Origin: Epinephelus fuscoguttatus
Lineage: Eukaryota > Chordata > Actinopteri > Perciformes > Serranidae
Length of the DNA: 64,000 nucleotides
NCBI RefSeq assembly: GCF_011397635.1
Contig: NC_064752.1
Coordinates: 6,158,607-6,222,606 of the forward strand
Direction of reading: 5' to 3'
Shown: positions 1 through 9,412 of the stretch, piece by piece
How the letters are laid out: the number at the start of each line of letters is the position of its first letter
Numbering within the stretch: the first letter of the stretch is position 1
The notes under the pieces: generated by a model
What the model saw: only the letters and a program-made list of their open reading frames with translations
What the model was told of the DNA's origin: nothing
Databases searched by the model: none
Translations under genes and position numbers: made by a program

Positions 1-225
1 AGGAGCAGACTTCCCTCTGTGTTAGGTATTGAGGAAATACAGTGAGTGCTGGACGGAGCAGTGAATGACAACAACCCCGCCCACATTTAAGAGGACTGTT
101 TGAGGTGGGAATGCTAAACGAACCTGGGATCTAGGTACCGTGTCTGAAGGGTTACTTTTGGTTCCAAAGGTACCATAGCAAAAGTGTTTGGTGGAAATGG
201 ATCTTAACAGACTGAAAACAAACAT
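1..225. mobile_element. Right half of a palindromic DNA element, cut by the window edge
   Basis: GAAATACAGTGAGTGC through GGTTCCAAAGGTACCAT matches 33588-33760, the right part of a complete copy. It ends near CAAAAGTGTTTGGTGGAAAT. Confidence 0.7.
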
Positions 226-1071
226 GAGACACTAGGGAGGGTAAACAGGAAACACAAGAGGGAGGCAAAGCCAAAACCCTAAAACATGCATGGGAATAAA
301 TTACAATTTAATTTATTTCAATATATTTCTCACTTATGCTCACATGGGCTATATAAATAAATTTGTCTTGCTTTGCCTCAGAGGCCTTGAAAAGTTGCTA
401 AATCTAGTGAGAGAGTTTGCCATGTTGGCAACACTGAGTACACCGCTGTAGAGGAGAGGGGTGTGCTTGATTTATAGCACCAGACAAAATGAGATCATCA
501 TTACTAGACAGCACGCGCCGCAATAATTGTTTTACCTCGATGATCTTGTTTTCATAATCATTGGAAGCCAAAATCATAATTGAATATAAGAATCAGGGGT
601 GACCTCTGACTCACCTGGTGGAGTGTGCAGCCCATATAGGCTGAGCTCTCTGCAGCAGCCCGGGTTTGATTAAAATCTGTGGCCCACTATAATAAAGGCA
701 AAAGGCCCTCAAAATAAGAAACAAATACAGAAAAGAAAGATTTAAATAATCGCCCAGTCCTGATGTTGGGATGTAGATGCTCAAATACCTGTGAGTAAAT
801 TCTGTGGTGGAATTTCCCTTTAACGGCTGAAAAAGACAAGTGTGCAGAGACACATTAACAGGATGAAACCAGGCACACACACACACATAAACACACTCCT
901 ACACACATTATGTATGCTTTTATTTCAGTCCAGAAAATGAAAAACAGCAGGCAGGCTGGTAAAACACACTCACGTTAAGAGACACACAAACGCACAGACA
1001 CATTGTTCAAGACAGCCAAGGACACACTTTTTTTTAAAGAGACATATTACACTTAGATATGCACACACATT

Positions 1072-1072
<1 letters not shown>
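226..1072. other. No gene seen
   Basis: AT-rich single-copy-looking DNA with short open frames on both strands, none with recognisable protein features. Confidence 0.5.

Positions 1073-1122
<50 letters not shown>
1073..1122. repeat. (CA)n microsatellite
   Basis: About 24 CA units; a shorter (GT)n follows at 1170-1187. Confidence 0.95.
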
Positions 1123-1124
<2 letters not shown>

Positions 1125-1439
1125 CTGGTAGGTTATTTTCACTTCATTGCTTGATGACTAAATTTGGTGTGTGTGTGTGTGTGTGTAATGGATTGATGAT
1201 GTCATTATACCGTCAGACTAATCTGAAGTTTGATGACTCTCATTTTCTTGCCTGTTTTGTCCGTCTTGTGCAGACAGACAGACAGCCTGCTGATGTCTCT
1301 GAGGAAATAACTGTCTCTAAAGGCTCTGACACACCGAGCCGACAGTCGACCAGCGGTGAATCTGGGCTGTCGCTGAGCCTCTGATTGAGCATTTTGAATC
1401 AGTGACAGCAACGTTGGAGCCTGTCAATGAATAGAATTA

Positions 1440-1850
1440 CTCATAAATACACACACTGTAAAATATATGACTGTACTTTCACAGTAAATTACTGTGACAT
1501 TTTACAGTAAACTGTTGTGAAATGACAGCTGTATACTGTGATTTAGCAGTATGCTCCTGTAAAGTTACTATATTTAACTTTAACCTCACAGTTAAAGCCC
1601 ATTACATTACTGTGATATCACAGTATATTCCTGTAAATTACTAAATAAACTGTATCTTCACAGTGTAAATACATTTAATTACTGTTTTTTTAGCAATATG
1701 CTCCCATAGAATTACTGTATTTCACTGTAATCTCACAGTTTAACTCCATATATTACTGTGATTTAACAGTAAAAGTCTGAATTTGGTTAATAATCACAGT
1801 AAAAGTCTGTCAGGTAATAATACTGTCCTATATTGTGAAATATTAGTTAC
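1440..1850. repeat. ACAGTAA/TTACTGTGA-rich repeat array
   Basis: Short units around TTACTGTGATTTAACAGTAA and TCACAGTATATTCCTGTAAA recur at irregular spacing of about 40-70 bases. This has the look of a degenerate repeat family and not of a gene. Confidence 0.65.
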
Positions 1851-2177
1851 ATGTAACTTCCTGGAGATAATTTGTAGTACACATACACATATAGTACGGC
1901 GGTGAATGAAGAGGAATCTTAATGTTTTCTTTGGGTGATTTGATGAGAATGTGGATCCTTTAAATCAGTTTGAGGAGATCCTAAGGTTTGCATGTTCAAC
2001 TGTGGCCCACAACTCCACAAGGTTTTCCGCTTTGCTGGAGTCCTACCCAGAGTGTCATTTAGCTGCTAGGTTGCTCACCTGGCAGCTGCAGCTCTATTTC
2101 CTTTTGTGCTTCAGCCTTCTTCTTTTCGATCATGGTAAGAGCTGGAGGACACATCATACAGACAAGACTTCTGGTAA

Positions 2178-2450
2178 ATGGACCTGCATTTGTATAGCGC
2201 CTTTCTGGTCATCCGACCACTCAAAGCGCTTTTTACACGAGTCACATTCACCCATAGGTGGCTGAGACTACCATACAAGGTGCCACCTGCTACTCACTTT
2301 TTAACACACTCACACACTGATGGAACAGCCATCGAGAGCACTTTGGGGTTGGGTCAAGGATGCTTCCACATGCAGACTGGAGGACCCGGGGAATCGAACC
2401 GCTCATCTTCCGATTGGTGGACGACCCGCTCTACATCTGAGCCACAGCTG
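2178..2450 (-). mobile_element. tRNA-derived SINE
   Basis: Reading the minus strand from 2450, the element starts GCTGTGGCTCAGATGTAGAG (A box), continues to a B-box-like GCGGTTCGATTCCCC, and ends in GGCGCTATACAAATGCAGG near 2180. A 22-base direct repeat, beginning CCCACAACTCCACAAGG, occurs at 2006-2027 and 2451-2472. Confidence 0.75.
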
Positions 2451-2472
2451 CCCACAACTCCACAAGGTTTTC

Positions 2473-3599
2473 GTAGATCGTAACAGCAGTCACACAGTGA
2501 GATGGTCATTCCAAATTTCTGACACTGTCAGAGTTTTATCCCAGTCTGTCTTCGATTGCAAGATCGTGATAACCGCCATCCTTGAACTTCTCTCACCGTG
2601 TGACGTAGGACCACCATTTTAGAGCCACGACCAAAGAAATCGCCATGGTTCCTTCATGATGGTGATCTTTCGTCTGGGACAGCCCAAAATCGCACAGTGT
2701 ATACCAGGCTGAAGTGTGTCATGCGGTGTGGGACTCATCTGGTGTGGTCCTCAGAGACTTGGTCATGACTTGGTCTTGGTTTCGGTGGCGTTGACTACGA
2801 TACTGATGAAAACTGACATAAATACTGTGGTTGTTCAAAGAATGAAAACAGAGGGTGAAAAATTTAAACTAATTTCCATACCCTCACACACCTGAACAAT
2901 CTCTCTGCTCAGTGAGTTTGAATGTCTGAGTGTTGGTTTGAAAAAGTGTCGCTGTTCAACCCTCAGACAGGCACTTACGTGAAAGCATCCTGTCCTTACT
3001 GTCTACTTTTCTTGACTTTCTCTTCTAAATAAATGTTGGTTTTCTGTCTGTCTTGCTAATGGACTGAAATGTAAATGACTGCCTGTCTGGATGCATGTAA
3101 ATGCAAGGAAAGTAAGTGAATTTGAAAACTGCAGATAATCACTCTTTCACTGCTCCCTGTATACAGACACTCCACTGTTTCCTCTGTAAACTGAGATTCC
3201 AGACAGTTATTAATCATTTTGCTTATGCATTTCATTGTGTGCGGCAGAATCATTGAATTTAAATGCTGTACCATGAATAGGGAGTGATAACGGAGACTGT
3301 GAGACATGATTTTACAGCTCTTTATCCTTCATCATGGCAGACGTCAGGTTAACAGCAGAAATGTTTAAATTACAGAGGAGTGTGTGTCTGCATGTTTTTT
3401 TTCATCGTGATGATGTTGCATTACATTGCAGCAAAAATTGAGTCTGGTCCAATTTTTTTTTGACTGATTTAAAACCATTAACTGTTTCACTGCCTGACCA
3501 TCTGTCTCACATACTCTCCAACCCAGTCACCAAACGAAAATGTCGGCATTGTATGGTTCTGCAAACCACGGTTGCATTCCATCCATCGTTTCCAAAGTG
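2473..3599. other. No gene seen
   Basis: I see neither splice-bounded coding blocks nor familiar repeat ends here. The longest frames are under 90 residues and look random. Confidence 0.45.
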
Positions 3600-4600
3600 A
3601 TGCAGTGTATGAGCTGACCTTGTCATCAGGGGGGTGGAGGGGATGTCTAGGTGGTGTGACATCCAGGCGAGGCACCTGTCATGCTGCAAACCACTGTTTA
3701 AGACCAACAAACAACACAACTGGAGTTTTTTTAGCAAGGGCCGTAGGTCTGAATCAAACCCCGACCACTGCAAAGGACTATATGGGGCACACAGGTGCCA
3801 GGTGAAATAGAGGTGGCTCCAAAGCAGATGTTTTTACTGAAAAATCACAGCATTTCCAGCTGGTATAGTGGCTAGGATTTTGCCTCGAAAAGTTTGTCTT
3901 TTTTTCCCAAGGCATTGCTGAATTTACAGCAAGGAGAGCGTCACAAAAAGCAGTTGTTTTAAGAGAGACATCACTGCATTTCTGACTGGGATAGTGCAAA
4001 CTGAGACATTGCCGCATTTCCAGAAGGTATAGTGCTTTGAAAAGTGGTTGTTGTCCACTGAGGCACTGCTGAGTTTCTAGCTGGTATAGAGCCATGAAAA
4101 GTGCCTTTTTCTGGGGGTGTTTTGACCTTCTTTGATAGTATAGCTGTAGAGAGACAGGAAAGGTGGGAAGGGCCAGGGTGATGACATGCAGCAAAAGGCC
4201 GTGGGTCTGAGGGGATGTCTGGATGGTGTGACACCCAGGCGAGGCACCTGCCATGCTGTAGACCACTGTTTAAGACCAACAAACAACACACCTGGAGTTT
4301 TGTTAGCAAGGGCCATGGGTTTAAATCAAACCCCGACCACTGCAAAGGACTCAGCCTATATGGGACACACAGGTACCAGCTGAGCTAGAGGTCGCTCCAC
4401 AGCAGTTGTTTTTACTGAGACATAGAAGAGTTTCAGTGTGTTTTACTGAGGCATCGCTGCATTTCTAGCCAGGCTTATGTCTCCAAAAACAGTTGGGTTT
4501 TTTTTACAGGAGCACTGCTGTGTTTCAAGCAGGGATAGTGCTGCAAAAAGCAGCTGTTTGTTACCAAGACATTGCTGAATTTCCAGCAAAAAAAAATTGT
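3600..4600. repeat. Degenerate repeat block with a 190-base duplicated unit
   Basis: A unit around GGGGATGTCTAGGTGG to GGTGCCAG (3632-3805) recurs at 4201-4383 with about 90 percent identity by eye. Between and after the two units run shorter degenerate segments built on GACATTGCTGAATTTCCAGC and AAAAGCAGTTGTTTTTACTG. The block continues at 5256-5345 beyond the foldback insertion, and a related inverted piece lies at about 56440-56730. Confidence 0.6.
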
Positions 4601-4607
4601 TGTTTTT

Positions 4608-5255
4608 TACGGAAGCATATTTGTTTCTGTTTTTCGTTGTATTTTTTTGGTTTGTTTTTCAGGGTAATTTTTTCTGAGTTAAGAGAGCAATAGAACAGAC
4701 GCTTTCATTCCTTTCTTGAGAGCTCGATATAATGGAAGCAAACATGACCCGCTTGTTTAGTTTAATCAAGTTTTACTTTGTTGTGGGTTTGAGACACTGG
4801 GAGATACTCTTGTCTTTAAGACATATAGATGGTGTTATCATTAGTTTGTTGACTTTACGCAGGCACCTTAAGACTTTGCGGTTGTTCAGACGAAAAGCCC
4901 ATTCAGATCTCTGGGACATTGCAGTGTTTCTCCAGAATCAGTTGGACACATAACCCAAAACAAAGTAAAACTGGATTAAACTAAACAGGTGGGTCATGTT
5001 TGCTTCCATTATATCGAGCTTTCAAGAAAGGAACAAAAGCGTCTGTTGTTCTATTGCTCTCTTAACTCAGGAAAAAATACTCAGAAAAAGAGAAAAAATT
5101 ATCCCGAAAAACACAAAAAAAAAATACAACGAAAAACAGAAATAAAAATTACCCTGAAAACCCCCCCCAAAAAAACCCAACAAAAAACAGAAAAAAATTA
5201 CTCAATTAAAAAAGATTTTTTTCAATTTGTCAAGTGAATGCAATACGTTTCCGTA
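4608..5255. mobile_element. Long-inverted-repeat (foldback) element, copy 1
   Basis: Two arms of roughly 190-290 bases, T-rich then containing GAGCTCGATATAATGGAAGC, face each other around a spacer near 4800-4935. The ends read TACGGAAGCATAT and (inverted) TACGGAAACGTATTGC. A 6-base GTTTTT flanks each end (4602-4607 and 5256-5261). There is no ORF of interest. Confidence 0.8.
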
Positions 5256-5864
5256 GTTTTTCACCGAGACTTCATAGCATTTCCAGCTGGGGCTCTGCCA
5301 CCAAAAGCGATTGTTTTTACAGAGACATCGCTGCAGTATGGCTGGGTATTTTAAGTCAATCATGATGTTTTTCAACGATAACCAAGTGCTTTTGTGCCTA
5401 AAACTAACCACACATTTACCACAGCGTTGCTGAAATGTAAGGAAACATAACACTTCAACTTAATAGCAACATAATAACTTGTCCATAGTTTTCAGAAACA
5501 TAATATGCCAACAGTTTTTCTGGCAATGGTACTCTTACACTTTTCTGTTTTGCTGTCTGGCTGTCTGTGCTCCCTAACTTTCTTGCTTGTTCACTGCTTA
5601 TCTTTCAAAATAAAGGTTTGTCTGTTGTGCCGACTGTCTCACCACCTGTCTTATTCACATCTGTCTTTGCCTCATTTCAAGTTTGAATTCAGACAGAATG
5701 AGATTGCACACACACACATACACAGGCGTGCGTAGGAAGGTTTCTTTAGAAATTTAAAAGTCAATATTGTTTTAGTATACAGAGAATATTCTGTCACCTA
5801 AATGGCAAAGAAAAAAGTCACAGTTTAAAGGCTGAAACTGCAGTGCTGGATAAACCTATTACAG

Positions 5865-5867
<3 letters not shown>

Positions 5868-5913
<46 letters not shown>

Positions 5914-5935
5914 GTGTTTATGTGTGTGTGTGTGT
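5868..5935. repeat. (TG)n microsatellite
   Basis: A long TG run with a few interruptions (GCG, TTTA). Confidence 0.95.
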
Positions 5936-6078
5936 TGGGGAGGTTTTTGGACTCGTTGATTACTCATCACCAAGCTAAGAAACACGCACGCATGGAAAGT
6001 AAGTAAAGCCTGTGTGACTGATAGGGTTTCCTAACACAGCAGATCAGACTGTGTCTCTGTTCTGGCTCAGTGGTATTT

Positions 6079-6080
<2 letters not shown>

Positions 6081-6140
<60 letters not shown>

Positions 6141-6151
6141 TGTGTGTGTGC
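6081..6151. repeat. (GT)n microsatellite
   Basis: About 35 GT units, one interrupted by GA. It opens a long pyrimidine-rich stretch. Confidence 0.95.
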
Positions 6152-6159
6152 GCTCATTC

Positions 6160-6520
6160 ACTCGTTTGATTTTTCTGTTTCCTTTCCTTTCTATCTCTAT
6201 TTCCTCCACCCTTTCCTAGTTCCTCTCTATCATCCCTTTTGTTTATTCTGCCTTTTTCCCTCCACATTTTTTCCTCTTATCTCTTATGTTTGTTTTTTTC
6301 TCTCCTCTTTTCTTTCCTTTCCCCACCCCCTTGTTCTCTCCTCTTATTATTCTCACTTCCTAATCCTTTCATTTCTTCTGTCGTGTTTCCTTCCATCCTT
6401 TTCTTCCCCTTCACACACTCTCTCTTTCCGTCTCTGACACTACACCTCTCTTTCCTTCACATCACATCACATCCTCCTCCCTCTTTCTCCTTTTTCATGC
6501 TCCGTCTATCCCCCCCCCCT
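6160..6520 (+). repeat. Polypyrimidine tract
   Basis: Roughly 350 bases made almost wholly of C and T, with few purines. It is non-coding in spite of long open frames, which arise from the low complexity. Confidence 0.85.
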
Positions 6521-6584
6521 CCTCGTCCCTCATTATTCGGTATAATCGGTTGTCTAGACAGAAACTCCCCGCACAGATCACACC

Positions 6585-6790
6585 TGAGAGAGAGATGGAG
6601 GGAGCAGAGGAAAAAAGAGACAACGAAGGAAATGAGACGGAGGAGAGAGGGAGAAAAGAGGTGGTAAAATGATACGCTTTTTTCCCCCCTCCTCTTTAAT
6701 GCTCCAAGTGTTCGAGAGGAAAAAGCTCTCGCACAGAGAGACAGAAAGAGAGATGTAAAAAAAAAAAAAAAAGAGGGAGGAATAAGAAAG
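6585..6790 (+). repeat. Polypurine segment
   Basis: Two purine-rich runs, around GAGAGAGAGATGGAGGGAGC and GAAAGAGAGATG plus an A-run, lie shortly after the pyrimidine tract. Confidence 0.75.
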
Positions 6791-6804
6791 ACTAAAGGGT
6801 CTGA

Positions 6805-6806
<2 letters not shown>

Positions 6807-6842
<36 letters not shown>
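6807..6842. repeat. (CA)n microsatellite
   Basis: About 18 CA units; a shorter (TG)n follows at 6926-6945. Confidence 0.95.
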
Positions 6843-6844
<2 letters not shown>

Positions 6845-7494
6845 CCCTTAGAGAAACTGCAGCTTGGCAATATGAAATACACTCATTAGTTTTGTTCACT
6901 ACAGTCTAGACGGGTTGATTTTACAATGTGTGTGTGTGTGTGTGTCCTCTTGTTCTTCTATCTTTGTGAGGACCGCTTTGATAGAGTGAGGCCATTTTTG
7001 GAAAGTCAGGACTTTTTGGCCACATTTACAGCTGATATTCCCGTAAGACGCTACCTTTATCTGGATAAAGAAGAGGCATCTTTAAGGTTCAGTGTGAAGG
7101 ATTTCAGGGATTTATTGGCAGAAATTGTATATAATTTAAATAACTATGTTGTCATTTATGATCACATGAAAAAAAAGAATTGTTGTGTTTTTGTTATCTT
7201 AAAATAGGACATTTATATCTACCTATGGAGCAGGTTCTCTTCCACAGAGTCCGCTATGTTGTTTCTACAACATATCATCATACAATGGTTTGTATGATAA
7301 CCTACAAATTAGCACTCCACTGATGACGTTATGTCTTTAACTTGAAGTTACATAATTGACCTATGGATAAGCCACGCCCCCCTCCACTCACGCGGACAAA
7401 ATATCAACATTCTTTGACCGGCGCTATGGCAGGTGTCACAGTACACGACATTTCGCAGGAGGCAATTGATGATTTTTGGGGACATAACGATCTG

Positions 7495-8963
7495 GGCCCT
7501 TATTCACAAAGATTCTCAAAGTCCTCTCAGAGAGCTCCTAACTTAGCCTAAAAATTCCTAGCAAGGAATCTTAGCTTAATTCAAATAAACACAAGAAGTT
7601 TGTGCTCTAAAAAAATAAATAAATAAATAAGTAAATAAATAAATAAATAAAAAGGGATCAGCACTCAGTGAATAACCTCCTAAGCCCTACGACAAACTAT
7701 TATGGCAAGGCTTAACTATACAGACCAATGAGCAGTGATAACTAACATGTCTTTGGGGTCATCGGGTGGGAACCTCCTTTCACCGGTGTTTCGTCTAGAT
7801 GGTCCCACGACACCTCCAGGAGGCTAGACAGTGATTAAGAGTGATTCAGGAAGTTTCTAAGAGCAACTCTGAGCAAGGAGGGGACACAAACTTTTATCTT
7901 AGTGAGGAGGTGTGGTTGACCCCGTTGCTAGGTATGACGCAGTCTTCTGAAAGCTGTGATTGGTTGTTACAAAAAGGAAAAAAGAAAAAAAAAAAGAAAA
8001 ACAAATGCGCTCCTAGTAATGAATGGACAGTGAAATCAACCGATCATAGAACTTATTAAGAAATGTCTAATCGTGAAAATAATTTTATGTCATGATGATG
8101 AAACTCAGCAAAATTAAATTAATTGTTACACAGCTTCAAAATGTTTGAACGTACCTCATTCACATGCCAATTATTATATTGATTTGCTTGTTGTTATGTT
8201 TACTCGCCATGCTGGTAATTTTACAACTTAATCTATTTGATATTAACGGTGGACGCAGATTCAGCTGTCAGCAATTACTGATTGCTGGCCTCCTTGTAAA
8301 AAGCGGTTTGATTTGGCAGAATGACCAAAACAACGAACGAAATGGAGAAAAAAGAAGGAGAAAGCCAAACTGGACAGAAGAGCAGTGCCTGCTGTTGGCG
8401 CAGCTCGTGGAGGAGAACAAATTAGTTTTAAGAGGGAAATTCGGTCCCGGGATCACGGCACAAAGGAAGAGGCAGACTTGGGAGCGCATTGCCCGACAAA
8501 TCAATGTGTCATTCCCTCTCCTTTTACGCACAAGCGATGAGTGTGAGAAGCGCTGGCACGTACTGCAATCCAAAGCGGGCGTTATTGCGTTACTACGCTG
8601 TGTGGGAAAAGTAAGCTAATCCCTGATGAGGTCAACCACAAACATTATCCCTGCATGATCAAGCAGGTAGCGTCTTATTAAATCACTGTCATTCAATACA
8701 CGGAGAATATCTCTCCTTCCTCTCTGTCTTTCCGCCATCTTCTCTGTTTAAGACACTCCTAGGCTTCTTAAAAGTCCTCCTCCCTCCTCTTAACAGTTTT
8801 TACCTTAGGAGCTCTCTTAAGGCCTAAGATGCTTTGTGAATAACTTTTATCTTACCAAGAGAAAATTCTTCGAATCTTCGAATTCTAGGAATTCTAAGAT
8901 TTTTCTTAGAATGACGTCACTAAGAGCTACTTTTAGTCGTAGGATTCTTTGTGAATACGGGCC
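7495..8963 (+). mobile_element. PIF/Harbinger-type element carrying a Myb-like ORF
   Basis: Imperfect terminal inverted repeats GGCCCTTATTCACAAAG and (reverse) GGCCCGTATTCACAAAG bound a 1469-base element. It is flanked by the 3-base duplication CTG (7492-7494 and 8964-8966), the size expected for Harbinger. A paralogous empty site at about 45137 reads CAG at this point with matching sequence on both sides. The interior holds an (AAAT)n run at 7611-7651 and the Myb-like ORF, but no visible transposase. It sits inside a THAP-type element copy. Confidence 0.85.
8164..8619 (+). CDS. Myb/SANT-like DNA-binding protein of a Harbinger element
   Basis: The C-terminal two thirds of this 151-residue frame, from about residue 62 (NEKRRRKPNWTEEQ region) to 140, form a Myb/SANT-like domain of the type seen in NAIF1 and Harbinger accessory proteins. 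Three spaced tryptophans are visible, in KPNWTEE, QTWERIA and EKRWHVLQ. In Harbinger elements this second protein carries the transposase into the nucleus and onto DNA. The first 60 residues are hydrophobic and are probably not native protein; the true start is uncertain. The frame ends at VGKVS soon after the domain, possibly at an intron. No transposase partner lies in the same element. Confidence 0.6.
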   Translation: MPIIILICLLLCLLAMLVILQLNLFDINGGRRFSCQQLLIAGLLVKSGLIWQNDQNNERNGEKRRRKPNWTEEQCLLLAQLVEENKLVLRGKFGPGITAQRKRQTWERIARQINVSFPLLLRTSDECEKRWHVLQSKAGVIALLRCVGKVS

Positions 8964-9412
8964 CTGACGTCATTGAGAAGTAACAAAAGAGCCTAAACTA
9001 CGCATTGGAGGGATATTCATTATTTTATTGCTGAGAAGGTCGATAAAAAGCTTAAATTACAAGCCAAAATTTACAGGTCACAGTGTAAGCGTGATAAAAT
9101 GCATCTCGTTGCCTAAATTTTGGTGCATCAAAGTGCCACTGAAGTTAAGGTTTTTGGCTCAGAATATGAGAAAAGGATAACGGCCTTTTTACCATCTTTA
9201 CCAAGAGTGTCTCTCCGTTAGTTTGGTGCTACAGTATTTACACTGAATCATTCAGCATAACTTCACCACCAAACTTCAAATCTCAGAAAAAGCTCATAAA
9301 ACCGAACGAATCTGACTTTCTGTAATGCATTTCAATGGACATCCAGGCAGAGAATGTCCGAGTGTATGGGAATGGCTATACGCATTGTGATTGGCTCATC
9401 GCGTTTGAGGGC

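Larger units (their letters stand above)
7355..9412. mobile_element. THAP-type DNA transposon remnant, copy 1 (split by the Harbinger element)
   Basis: The left end TTGACCTATGGATAAGCCACG matches the left inverted repeat of the copy at 45004. Homology resumes right after the Harbinger insertion (GTCATTGAGAAGTAACAAAA) and runs to GCGTTTGAGGGC at 9412, where the copy stops short of its right inverted repeat. The roughly 515 bases containing the THAP exon in the other copy are missing here. Confidence 0.8.

Noticed and set aside
1440-1850. Regularly spaced TTACTGTGA/ACAGTAA units as a CRISPR-like array
   Set aside because: Units and spacing are irregular, there is no constant repeat length, and the DNA is vertebrate.
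2380-2450. Possible tRNA gene from A- and B-box-like motifs
   Set aside because: The boxes belong to the head of a SINE; no intact cloverleaf is apparent.
3778-4345. Overlapping minus-strand frames of 124-162 residues
   Set aside because: They lie in a degenerate repeat block and repeat each other because the DNA unit is duplicated.
5967-6882. Several long open frames over 6-6.9 kb
   Set aside because: They are runs of Cys-Val, His-Thr or Ser/Leu/Phe produced by dinucleotide and polypyrimidine repeats.
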